Below the pieces are notes generated by a model. That model worked only from the letters and a program-made list of their open reading frames with translations, was not told the DNA's origin and did no database searches. A program made the translations under genes and the position numbers. Below, in pieces: positions 44,904 through 55,790 of a DNA stretch of 64,000 nt (position 1 is its first letter; each line of letters starts with the position of its first letter). This DNA is from Symmetrospora coprosmae (lineage: Eukaryota; Basidiomycota; Cystobasidiomycetes; Symmetrosporaceae), in contig VUYT01000051.1 of assembly GCA_008802785.1 (NCBI GenBank), positions 1-64,000 on the forward strand, read 5' to 3'.

Positions 44904-45629
44904 TGCGGTCTATCTGATCTTCTCGCGGTCGGGTGGCAGCTGTTTGAGCGGGTGCCTGCCGGCGCCTGTTACAGGGAGGTGCGTGGCCGTGGCTTAACGA
45001 AGTCGAAGGACAGCGGCAGAAGGGAGTGCGAATGGGCAGCCAATGGGGGTGCAACAGGGCATGCGCAGTTTGTACGGGCAGGAAGCTGTCTGAGCGTGGT
45101 TTGTGATGGTCCGAAGTCAAGCAAGGCGTCCTCCGATCCAAGCGGGCAAGCGCAAGCGAGGTCGACCTCACAATTGGACCGACGAAAGGGGAGCTTGGAC
45201 TTGGTTTTCCATGCTACGTATTTGAAGATGACCCTACATGCTGCTGCTGAATCGAAGCGATCATGTTGGTGTGTCCTTCCCGGTGTGCCCCGCCTGACTC
45301 CGACAGCCTCGCCCGCTCCGTCCGCGGTTGTGCGTCTGGACGCGACGGGCCTTTCGCGTATGCATGCTGGATATGCGGGTATTCGGTCAGGTCCGTTCCT
45401 GCTGCTGCTACCAGTGTCGTCGCCAGCTGTCAGTGTCAGTTTACCGCCAGCCTGCCTTGACAGACGCGTCTCACTTCCTACATAGGCGCGTCGGTGGCGA
45501 ATCTCCGCTCTGCGCATGGGCCTCCTCCGTCCCCATGACGACAGGGCAGCACGCCCAGCACGCATTCTATCGACGAGCAGACTGCCTTCGCCTCTTGTCT
45601 CTGCTCCACCACCATCAAATATCCAAAAC
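44904..45629. other. Divergent promoter region
   Basis: Between the start of the minus-strand coiled-coil gene and the start of SET gene 2. No gene recognised. Confidence 0.4.
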
Positions 45630-47224
45630 ATGGCAGACAACGCGAGTGGGACCCTCGAGCTCTCGGACGACATCAAGCGCGCAATCAGATCCATCAAGCA
45701 CAGTCACCCAGAGATCGGCTTCAAGAAGCTCCTGACGGAGTTGCGCATCGACTGGCCTGGAACACCGAAACTGCTCGTAAAGGAATATCTCGACAGCGGA
45801 ATGCAAATGCCCGCTCCTGTTCCTCCTCCTCCTGGAAAGCAGCACAAGAAGCAGCAGACTCAGTGGGCGCCCTTCCGCGCATCAAGGGACATTTCTGCTT
45901 CGCAGAAGACGCTGATGCACTTTGGCCGACCGGCGACCACTGGTCTCTAGACCCAGTCCTGCTCCGCCCACTCCCGCCTCATCAGGCCCTGCCGTACACG
46001 AGGCCATCCCCGTACTCTCGTCTGCCATTGTCGCAGCAGGACTGTCCGAAAAGACCAAGTGCGATGGGAACTTGCGGTGACTCCGAGGGGCGACGAGGAC
46101 TGACGCTCCTCTTGCCGTGTTTATCTAGACTGTACGAGATTGTCAACGTTGGCGGCACCAAAGGCAAAGGCGTCGTCGCGCTCCGAGACATCCCCGCCGG
46201 CGAGATCATCTTCTCCGAGCCGCCCCTCTTCACCCTGTTTGGGGACGGGTGCCGTCTTGGGCAGAGGTGTGCTCTCCGCGCCGCCGCCGCCCGCTTGAGC
46301 GACCTCGAGCTGGCGGCCTTCCTCAAGCTGCGGCCCGACGCCAACAAATCGAGCGAGGACCGTCTACACGGTCTGTTCGCGGCGAACGCATACACGCTCA
46401 CCCCGCGCGGCGACAAGGGCGTGTTCCTCGACGCGAGCCGCGTCAACTACAGCTGCACGCCCAACGTGTGCATCGCGTGGGAACCGAGCATTGGCAAGCT
46501 GGTGGTGCGCGCGGTGCGCGACGTGCGCAAAGGGCAGGAGCTCGGCGTGGGCCAGGTCGAGCTCGTCGCGATCCGCGCCGACAGGCAGAGCGAGGCCAGG
46601 CAGCTGTGGGGAGGGCAGGGGTGCGCGTGCCCGACGTGCAGCAGCTCGAATGCCGAGATACGCAAGAGTGACGCGCGCAGGAGGGAGATTGCCTCCATCA
46701 AGGACAAGGTCATGAGCGGGAGCTTTCACGACTCGGTCCAGGACCTGGGCATGGTGCGTACTTCTGTCGCCTAGTGCCAAAGTCCACAGATGTGGTGATT
46801 GAGTTGACGGAGTGTGCCCGCGCGGTGTCGTCGGCAGATGGACAAGGCGTACCACCTCATGGTCGAGGAGAAGCTCGTGACGTCGACGCTAGCGCTCGCG
46901 ACGTCTGCCTACAGCCTGGCGTACAAGCTGGGCGAGCTCGAGCTGTGCAAGACGTGGGCGGGCCGGGTGTGCAGCGCGGGGACGCTCATGTATGGGCCCG
47001 AGGACGAGTGGCTCCAGCCGTGGTCTGCGTACTGCGTCGAGCCAAAGAGGCCGTCTGCGGTTTCGCGACAGCCGTATGCGCGCGCTAAGAAGCCCGCAGC
47101 GTCACGGGCTGGAGCTGGACCAGGCAAGGGGGATGATGACGGCTATGGCGACCTTGGCAGCCCCGAGGAGTTTGCAGAGATGCTGCTGGGCCTGCATCCC
47201 GCCATGCTGTATGGCACGACATGA
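45630..47224 (+). CDS. SET-domain protein 2 (SMYD/Set5-like)
   Basis: Exons 45630-45862, 45951-46076, 46129-46753 and 46838-47224 sum to 1371 bases (456 aa). The N-terminal domain (DDIKRAIRSIKHSHPEIGFK, LLVKEYLDSGMQMPAPVP) matches SET gene 1. A Pro-rich linker (QPSPAPPTPASSGPAVHEAI) is created by splicing. The SET domain has VGGTKGKGVVALRDIPAGEI, RVNYSCTPNVCIAW (NxSCxPN kept), RAVRDVRKGQEL and a cysteine pair region, CACPTC. The last exon starts MDKAYHLMVEEKL, the same type of start as in SET gene 1. Probable protein lysine methyltransferase; the substrate is not known. The common architecture and close spacing point to duplication. Confidence 0.75.
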
Positions 47225-47724
47225 GCGGAGGGAGGGGTGGAGGCGGATCCCGCAGCAAGAGAGGCTCGAGCCGACAGAGTGATGGAGCGAGAGCTGGAGC
47301 GTCTGGGCGAAGGCGATAGGCGATAGGCGGTGGGCGATAGGCAGTCACTCGGCGCTGTCGCCGAAAGCCAGTGGATGGATGCTCAAGCCGTGGACGCCAG
47401 CCAGGTCTTTTGGCGGATGGTCGAGATGGAGATGCTTGTCCTACGGATGCCGAGCTTGCAATGCAATGCAGTGCCATGCCATGCCATGCTGGTCTAGCTT
47501 ACGACGCGACGAGCAGAGGAAAGCGTGCTCGTCCTCGTCCTCGTTGACGTTGGGCGTGGTCTCCCCCGTGACTGCTGCGTGATGACGTGAGACCCGCCTC
47601 AAGCCTCAGCATCCTGCCAATTGGTATCGACCACACGCGCACAGCAGCATCAGCAGCATAGCAGAAGAAGGCCGAAGCAGCTGCGCATCCATCGCGATAT
47701 CGATATCCCGAGCATCACGTCAGG
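47225..47724. other. Intergenic region upstream of verprolin
   Basis: 3' UTR of SET gene 2 and promoter of the verprolin gene. Contains small direct repeats (GGCGATAG units about 47308-47341; ATGCC units about 47467-47490). No gene recognised. Confidence 0.4.
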
Positions 47725-49496
47725 ATGGTGCGTGTGTGCGCTGTTGGCTGGTTGTTGCGTCGGAGGATGACATTGACAAGCTGGGATGGGATGGGATGCA
47801 CAGGACGCGGCACTCCAGGCGCAGATTGCAAAGGGTGCGGATCATGTCCATGATGGCAGATATCCCGGTGCATGCCCGTATTGAACGCTGTTGGTGTCTC
47901 GTCCGTCTGTCCGTCCGCAGGCAAGGGCCTCCGCAAGGTCGTCGTCAATGACCGCAGCGCACCCATGGTCGACAGCAGTGCGCATCCCTCTCCTCTCATT
48001 GCCATCGTCATCGTTTCGCTGATGCGGCCGCTCATCCTTACTGACTTCTGCGCTCCTCGTCTCCGTCTGACCTCGTCCCCGCTTTCGTCGCCATCGCCAT
48101 CGCGTCGACAGAACCCAGTGGGGGTGGAGGAGGAGGAGGAGGAGGCGCCTTTGCAGGTGCTCCCAAGCCGCCGGGAGCGGGTGGAGGTGGATCTGCACCT
48201 TCTGCGTCCGACGTCTCGGCAATGGCTGCAGCTCCCCAGCTCGGCGGGCTGTTCGCAGGCGGCATGCCAAAGCTAAAGAGCTCGTCGGGGACAGTCTCGA
48301 CCGGTGCGTTATAGACAGCTCGATCCGACGGGCTCATTGCACAAGATATCCGCGAATACTGACGCCCGAGCTGCCTGTGTCATGTCAGGCCGCTCGGCTC
48401 CTCCACCTTCTACGGCACCCGCGCCTCCAGCAGCGCCATCAGCGCCAAAACGCCCGCCACCACCCGCAATGCCTCCATCTTCGTCGACCAGCGCACCGCG
48501 AGCTCCTCCGCCGCCTGCGCCACCGCCGCCGTCGTCTGGTCCACCTCCACGAGCAGCTCCTCCTGCACCAAAACCGCCAGGTCGCGTCCCTCCGCCGCTG
48601 ACAGGCTCTGCCCCCGCACCACCTTCTCGCGCACCTCCACCGCCCGCACCAGCTGCACCTTCATCGCCACCCTCAAGACGGCCCGCACCTCCTCCCGTAC
48701 CCGGGAGAGCAGCGGCCGGCTCGGCCATCCGCCGCCCACCGCCGCCCGTGGCGCCCCGCGCAGCCTCGCCGCCCTCTTCGAGCGACAGCAGCGATGTCGC
48801 CCCTCCCCGCCCGAGTCTCCCACCGCCGCGCCCGACAGCCCCTCCTCCGCCTCCCGCAGCTGCGCCTCCATCACTACCAAAGCGCGCAGTCCCCACTCCG
48901 CCAGCGGCGCCTGCGCGTAGCGTACCACCTGCTCCAGCACCGCCCGCACCAAGCCGTGCATTGCCGCCCGCCCTGCCGAGCAGGAACAGCTCGTCGTCCG
49001 TCGCAGCGGATGCACTCACCCCGCAGCATACAGGAACAGGGACGGGCAGGGCACCTCCACCCCCGCCGCCTGCTTCGGGCCTGAGGAAGTCTGTCACAGG
49101 AAGGGCGCCCCCACCCCCTCCCGCCGCAAGACCGCCCCCGCCTGCCATGAGTGCGTCGAGATACGATGACGAGGAAGAGGCCCTGCCGCCTCCTCCGCCT
49201 CCTCCACCCCCTCCCCCGCAGATGAGCCGAGGTGAGCCAGGCTAGGAACTGCCCGCACTCGATGCACATAGCGCAGGGCTGATATATATACGAACGCTTC
49301 CATCAACTCTGCAGTCCCGTCGCCGCCGCCAACAATGATTTCGTCCAACCCGTCAGGGAGTGTCGTCCGTAAGTTCCCACAGTCGGCTCACTTTCCAGAC
49401 CCAAGACCCTTCCTCAAGCAGCCGCGCAGCTACCCGACTGGCAGATTGGAGGGATCCAATTACGATTACAAGCGTGTCATTGACTCGGCGTACTAG
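47725..49496 (+). CDS. VRP1: Verprolin / WASP-interacting protein (WIP) homolog
   Basis: Actin-cytoskeleton adaptor that binds G-actin and WASP (Las17) and works in endocytosis and polarised growth. Exons 47725-47727 (ATG only), 47804-47834, 47921-47977, 48112-48303, 48389-49231 and 49315-49496 sum to 1308 bases (435 aa). WH2 motif 1 is built over three exons: MDAALQAQIAKGKGLRKVVV followed by NDRSAP. A second actin-binding-like motif, LGGLFAGGMPKLKSS, follows a poly-Gly run. The middle 280 residues are poly-Pro/Ala (APPPPAPPPPSSGPPPR and many more), typical of profilin and SH3 ligands. The end, SAHFPDPRPFLKQPRSYPTG, resembles the WASP-binding segment of WIP. The region between 49369 and 49398 can be read straight through in frame, so no intron is called there. 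Confidence 0.85.
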
Positions 49497-49765
49497 AGGC
49501 TGGATCCCATCGATGCTTGATTCGTCAAAGGCCAGTAGCCGCAGGACATCTCATTAGGCGCCCCCTCCACCTCGCAGCGTCCTGTTGTAGAAGAGATGTG
49601 CGAACCAGTCACGTAGAGGATCGCGTTGGAAAGCGTTGCATTGTTACTCACCGGCGACCAGCGTACAACAACAGTCTCATTGAGCACTGCGGTAACGACA
49701 TGCTACTGCGATACGGAGGAACGAGATAACGATCAAACTGATGATGCCTAGAGTGAGCCGCTCCC

Positions 49766-52700
49766 TCACTCCTTGTAGTTCATGATTTTCCTTCTCCTCC
49801 CACTCATGTCCTCCCCGTTACGGTCATTCGCATTGAAGGTAATCTTTTTCTGTGCCGTTACGTGGCTCTTGCGCATATGTCGCGTGTTGTACACCTGGTT
49901 CCACCAGGCGCCCTTCTTTGCGTCGATCAGACTCTGGACTGCGAGTTGGTGCTCGAGGACACATATGGCCATGTCTGCGTCTGCCTCTGGGCCTGCGGTT
50001 GTGTCGGGTTTCAGAGTGCTGGACGTTCCCGCCTGCTTAGCCGCGTCCTCCGCATACTGTGCTCGTGCGCGCTCGGAGATATCTGGGTTGTGCTGGATGA
50101 CGAGCAGCTCTAGTGCGGTCGGCACCAGCACCTGAACGACATAGTCGGCCACCTCACTGCCATTCATGTTGGCGATCCGCTCTGCGTCGAGCGGCGGTGG
50201 CTCCACACCCGCCGAGGGTGCAGCAGCCCCTTTGCGCCTGTTCGGCTGAGGTACAAGCCAGCGCAGGATGCACTTCTGCACCTTGGGCACGTCTCCTTCC
50301 TCCGCATCTGAAAAATTGCCGTAGTGGATCTCGTGGGGCAGCTGCCGGTGGCGCTCTCGGGGATCGCCAAAGTACAGGCTCTGCCGCTTCTCGCCGGGCG
50401 GGTACTCTCCGCAAATGAGGCGGGCGAGCTGCGGGAATGTCTTGCGCACATGGGCGTCCGTGACTTTGAATCCACCGCCGTGCTGGGCGACCTCGCCCAA
50501 CGTCACAGTGTCAAAACCCGGGTCGTCCGTCTGCTTCAGGTCTTTGCGGCCGAGCAGACCTTCGCCATCTGGGTAGAACTCGACGGTGTACGGTCCCTCC
50601 CATAAGGGCTTGGCCAGCACGCGATTCCTCCTGTGCGTCACGCGCGTTGCGAGCGGCTGGATCGCCAGGACACGGACCGGCCACCATGTCTCGCTCTTTG
50701 GGTCTTTGCCGAGGCAGACATCGCCCAATTTGATGCTGCGTGATCATCAGAGTAAGGCACGCTACGTCAGATCAGAGGCATCGCCTTTGCTGCCAAGTGA
50801 GCACATACCTCGGATCGGCTTCCTCTGCTTCGGACTCGCTCTCCGTCGTCATTGGTTCAGTCGGGTTGAGACTCTCGAGCTGAGCTTGAAACTCGAGGTC
50901 AACCTCGCTTTCGCCTTCTGTGTCGCCCTTGGTCCTCTTCCTACCACCGCCGTTCTTTCGCGCTTTATGGGATTCATCTGTGTCCACGTCCATACTGCTC
51001 CCGTCTCCCGATCCGGGAGAATACTGCTGGCCCTTGCGCAGTCGACCAGCCTTCCCTTTCGCCGGTGAGGCGGAGGCTTTCGCAGCGGACCCTCCAGCGC
51101 GCTTTCTAGCGCTGCCGGTGCCCGTCGCGGTGGCACGCGTCGCTTCCTTCCCTTCGGCCGTCTTCGGTGTAGAGACAGCGGCATCGCCCATCTCGGGCAG
51201 CACACTATCTTCGTCTTCGGAGTCGCTGGTAGCCTGCTTGCTCGCGGAAAGCATGACGGAGACGAATGCCGAATCTGGCGGGGTGCAGTATTCTCCCAAC
51301 GACAGGTGATTCAGGAAAGGTGCCTTGGCCTCCTTTGGCTTGGAAAAGACGGGTGCATTGGACATGTCGTTGCGGTATGAAAGGAGATGGTCCTCGTTGA
51401 GATCTTCAGGGGCAACGGTAATCTCCTGGGATCTGTGCACGGATGACAAGAGCATGAATTGTCAGATCGGCAGTGAGTAGGTCTGTAGAGAGGTGATGGA
51501 GTACTCACGAGACCTGGAGAATATGCTGACCGCCATCCAGCATCAAGGTCACTCTGAAGTTCTGCCTGTTCCGACTGGCGATCCTACCAGGCCACCAGAA
51601 TGTAGGGGCAGCTTCACGTCCTTCCTCTGTCATCCCGTCCGCGCCTTCATGGCCCTTCTTGACCTGATCGGCGCTATCGACTGCTTCTGGACTGTGCCTG
51701 TCCTCCTTGCCTCCCGCCGCCTTCTGCAGAGCAGGAACAGCCACCCAAACGAGGTCATCGAGCAGTCCGAGGTTCCAGGGGGTCTCTGACTGCTGGCTCG
51801 AAAATGGCATAGCGGGCAGGTTGGGCAAGGGGGATGCGCTGCTGTGCGAGCTGGAACGTGCATGGCCTCGATGGTTACGGAATGCGCCCGCGCTTGCGGT
51901 CTTCCGTGTTGCTTTGCCCTTGCTCTTGCCCTTCCCATTCGCACTTGCTTTTCCCTTCGTTGAAGTAGGAGTTGGAAGGGTTGTGCGAATCTTGGAGCCG
52001 CTTTTCGGGGTAGCCTTCGGTCGCGGCGAGGGGCCGCTCTGCGCTTTATGCGTACCAGCTCCACTCTTTGCGTTCTTTGCCTTCTTTGCTCGTGCACCTC
52101 CCGCTTCCGCACTCGCTCCGTTCGCAGCCTTGGCCTCGCCCGCGTTGCCCTTTGCAGCACGCTTCTGCGAGGCCATAGAAGCCCCGTACGAAGCGTCTGA
52201 CCCATCCCCTTCGTCTGGAGAGGACTCGCTCTCCGGAGTGTCCTCGCGATACCGCTTAGGGGACTCAGCAGCTTCGTCTGTGTCCGTCCCTCCTCCATTA
52301 TTGCTTCGGCCGTTTTCATCTGCCATGTCTCCGGGCGACGTCGTCGATTCCGTGCGCGGGTTGCGGTACAGGCTGCTTCTCGCCCTGCGTAGAGCGGGTG
52401 CTGCTGAGGCCGACGTGCTGGTGGACGTCTCGCTGGCTGTTCTCCGCAAGTCCGCTGAGACTGCTCCTTTGCCTTTGCGAGCTGGAGGCGCACGCTTCCG
52501 TGGCAACGGCCTCTCGGCTTCGAGCGCTGCCATCTCTCTTTCGTCCCTTAGATCTGTGTCTTCCTCTTCCCGAGGCTCTTCTCGCGCTTTGCCCTTGCCC
52601 TTGCCTTTTCCCTTTGCGCTTCCCTTCCCGTTGCCTGTAACCAATGCTCGGGACCCGGCTACAACCCCAGACTTCTGGCTTTGCAGGATTGCTGGCTGTG

Positions 52701-55049
52701 CCGAGGTGCTCGCGATGGCTTGTTCATGTCCAGCTCGTCGGCTTCCACGACTCGGCCGGCTGTTCTCGTTAAGCAGAGCCTCAACAGCCTGTCTATCCGC
52801 GTCGTCCATGCCATCCAGATGGCTCTGGTCAGCCTGCATCTCAGCGACAGAGGCCAGCTGTCTGCGCCTCCGAGAGCTTGGGGGCTTGCGCGCTTTGCTG
52901 GGTTGCAGCGTCGCCTCCGGTAGCGTGGACTGACTAGCCCCGTCCGCCATGTCTGCATCCGCGTCCGTCGCTGTTTCGGTAAAAGGCAAGTCCCTCGGCT
53001 CAATGCCCGTGAGCATGGTGAGAACAGTCGTCGAATCGGCCTCCTCGTCGCCAGCGCCATCATCCGCCGTATTGTCACCATCAGACACGACCCCAGCTTC
53101 AGCCTCCCTTGCGGATGCCCTGCGACTACGCTTGCTGCTGTACGTCTTGGAAACCTTGAGATGCGGCGGTTGTGCGGGCGCTGGAAAGAGCGACAAGCCC
53201 TTTGCGGCGCTGCTGGGTGCGCGCGGAGCGACAGGCGAGGAACGGACCTCGACTGCGCCGTCTTCGGTATTGGACGAGCTCGTCGAGCTGAGCGGTGCGC
53301 GCGCAGCGAAGCCAGTCGAGACTGGGATCGAAAGAGCGGGATCCGCGTCTGTTGGCGGGGCGGACGAGGTGGAGCGCTCGAGCTGGGCCGAAAGACGCCC
53401 GGACGTCCGGCGGGGCTCGAGACTCGCTCGCTGCCCTTTGACGCCGCGACGTCGTGTGCCGGACGCTGATGAAGCGTTTGCGTCGCCACGCTCGAGCGGC
53501 TGGCTGGAGGGGCCGACCATTTCCGCACTTGGGTGCCTGGCGCTATCGACGGGATCGGCCTCTGCAGAATTATTGCCAGCAGGAGGATGCAGATAAGGCA
53601 TCTCGACCTCGACGACGGGGTGCGGCATCTGTACAGGACTGGCTGACGTGGGAGATGTCGTGGCAGGCGGAGGAGCAGCTGTCCTGCTTGCCAGCGTCGC
53701 GGAGGACGGGGCCGTGATGATCTCTACGTGAGAGAAGGTTCCGGTGGAGCGGCGGCGTGACTGTGCTAGCGGTGACGGAACTGTGTCGGGCACGATTGAC
53801 GGGTCTGGCACTTTTTGTGAGGTGGAACGCGCGTCAGTGACTGTATGGCTGTCGAACATCGATGCGGACAGAAGGCTCGGAGAACACCCACCGTCAGCAT
53901 TCAGCTCAAAGCTCCCGTCCAGCATCAGAGAATCTGGAGCAGCCTGTCCGAGCCCAGAGAGTGTGCGTGTGAGGTCCTGTCCTCCTCGTCGAGCCTTCTT
54001 GCTCGGAGACGGCATCGATTCCTGCGAGCTGACGGCGCCTCCAGCGATATAGCGAGCAGACTCTCCGGTCGGCGAGTCGTCGAAGTAGTCATCCTGCGCG
54101 CGTCTCTTGCATTTCTCTGTTATCGCTGCTGCTTCATCGCCGTTTGGTGGGTTGCTCTGGTCGTCCGCACCGACAGCTGGAGACGCGTTCGCAACGATGG
54201 CATGGACGCCATTGAGGGCGCGCGAGGGTGCGGATCCCATATCGTCGTCGGTAGCTTGCAGGTATGCTATCTCCAGAGGCGGTGCGGCTGCTGCTGCCGT
54301 CCCTGCGGTGTCCTCCTGCGCGTCTAAGCCATGCTGCTCGCCCTGTTGCTGTTGCTGCTCCAATACTGTCGGTGACGATGAGTTGGCAGGAAGGAGAGGG
54401 ATCTCGCCGTCATTGTCCCTGTCCCTGTCCCTCTCTGCTCCCTCGTCGTCGCCGTCCATATCCTGCTGCGCCGCGCCGTGCAAGCCCTGCAAGCTCTCCA
54501 CAGGCGCCGAAGACGGTGAGACGCAGAGAAGTCGCAGGTTGCCTCCGCTCCGAATTCGTCGAAATGCATCATCGTAACTATTGCATGCAGCACTGCGAGT
54601 TGACCTGACTGACTGCAACATACATGACTTGCCTGCTCGCTCCACGGTGGTTGTACTGACGGCTCGATGCGCAAACTAACGACTGTACTGACGGTCCGCC
54701 CTGGACATCCCGGCCATACCATCACGTCCGCGACAACCGTACTACCGTTCTCTCTACCCTCCTCCGTCCAGATGTGCACCCTCCTATCCTCCATGATCCG
54801 ATGCCCTCCGTCCGTCCAGCTGAACCTCCTCCCCCGGTCATTGACTGCAGCCCGCACCTTTACGCTCAGCTCGAGCTCCTCTAGCAGCTTGGTCTTGGGA
54901 TGAAGTGCAAGAGCGATCCACTGCCATCCATCTTCGTCGATAATGTCAAATCGCAGGAGGGCCTTTCGGGGTCTGCTGCTGGTCCGCATACTCGCTTTTG
55001 CCGTTGGAACAGCCTGTCCAACTGCGACCGGCTGGGAGGGCATACCCAT
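49766..55049 (-). CDS. Large nuclear protein with PWWP-like domains
   Basis: One gene in several exons: a first exon from 55049 (MGMPSQPVAVGQ, then ALLRFDIIDEDGWQWIALAL) to about 54660, a very long exon to 51509, then 51432-50809 and 50735-49766. The last two introns fit in phase. The long middle part is charged and Ser-rich, with acidic patches and nuclear-type basic stretches (KGKGKGKGKAREEPREEED, KGKASANGKGKSKGKATRKT). It ends in DLVWVAVPALQKAAGGKE, TFWWPGRIASRNRQNFRVTL and LMLDGGQHILQVS, a PWWP-like fold. The last exon has a second such block (IKLGDVCLGKDPKSETWWPV, RVLAIQPLATRV). PWWP domains read methylated histone tails and DNA, so chromatin binding is the likely role. The intron near 54590-54680 is unresolved. 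Confidence 0.65.
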
Positions 55050-55790
55050 GCAGGAAGCGTGATGTCTCTGAATGCAGTTGCAGAATGCTAGTGCGTTGGT
55101 ATAGTGTTAATCCAAGCCGCCGTCTTGCCAAGCACGGTCGACCAGCGAGTCGGGGCCCCTCTTGTTTCCCAGCAGCAAGCAACACCCCGGCAGGACAGCG
55201 CACAACTCGCGTGAAAGCATACTCCTGCCTACCGCACACTTGTGAAGCGGGCATGGCACCGTCGCGCACGGAACGAGAACGAGCGTCAGCACAGTGTCCA
55301 CCCAATATTGTTCTCCAAGTGGGTTCTCGCAACAAGCGCGTGTACTGCATCTCGTCTGCATTGCAGCCTCGGGGTTGCGGAGGACAGTCAAATCGATTAG
55401 ATGCGCATGTCAGCCAGATCTCTAGTATCTCTATGTACCACAACAACGACTACACAGATGGGACTGCTCTTTTTGTAGGGAGGGAGTCTCTCTCGTCTGC
55501 TCATAAATATAGTTTCTGCGACTGGGTCGTGAACGGGTAGCGTGCGGAACGAATGGGAGGGATTTGGGACGCAGACGTTGGAGGCAGAAACGGAGGAGGT
55601 GAGGATGAATGCAGGCGGACAGGGGATGAAGAGGAGGGGCAAAGCCTAGCGGGGAGGAGCCTGCCGCCGAGAAGGTGACGTCCATCGCGATGGGCGATGC
55701 GAGGACGGATGAACCCCAAGGATGAAGTCTGGACTGAGAAAAAGCTGAAGAGACGGAACGAATGTGGGAGGAGTGCTGAGCGTGATTGTA
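55050..55790. other. Interval between PWWP-like gene and histidine kinase
   Basis: Both flanking genes are on the minus strand, so this should hold the promoter of the PWWP-like gene and the 3' UTR of the kinase gene. No gene recognised. Confidence 0.4.

Noticed and set aside
48309-49148. Long Gly-rich minus-strand frame opposite verprolin
   Set aside because: It is the antisense of poly-Pro codons (CCN read as GGN) and has no independent motif; the plus strand carries WH2 and WIP features.
49369-49398. A possible 30-base intron near the end of verprolin
   Set aside because: Too short for splicing, divisible by three, and the unspliced reading (FPQSAHFPDP) fits the WIP C-terminus.
51707-52933. 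408-codon plus-strand frame opposite the PWWP-like gene
   Set aside because: Antisense of a GC-rich low-complexity coding exon; composition mirrors the sense strand and no domain is visible.
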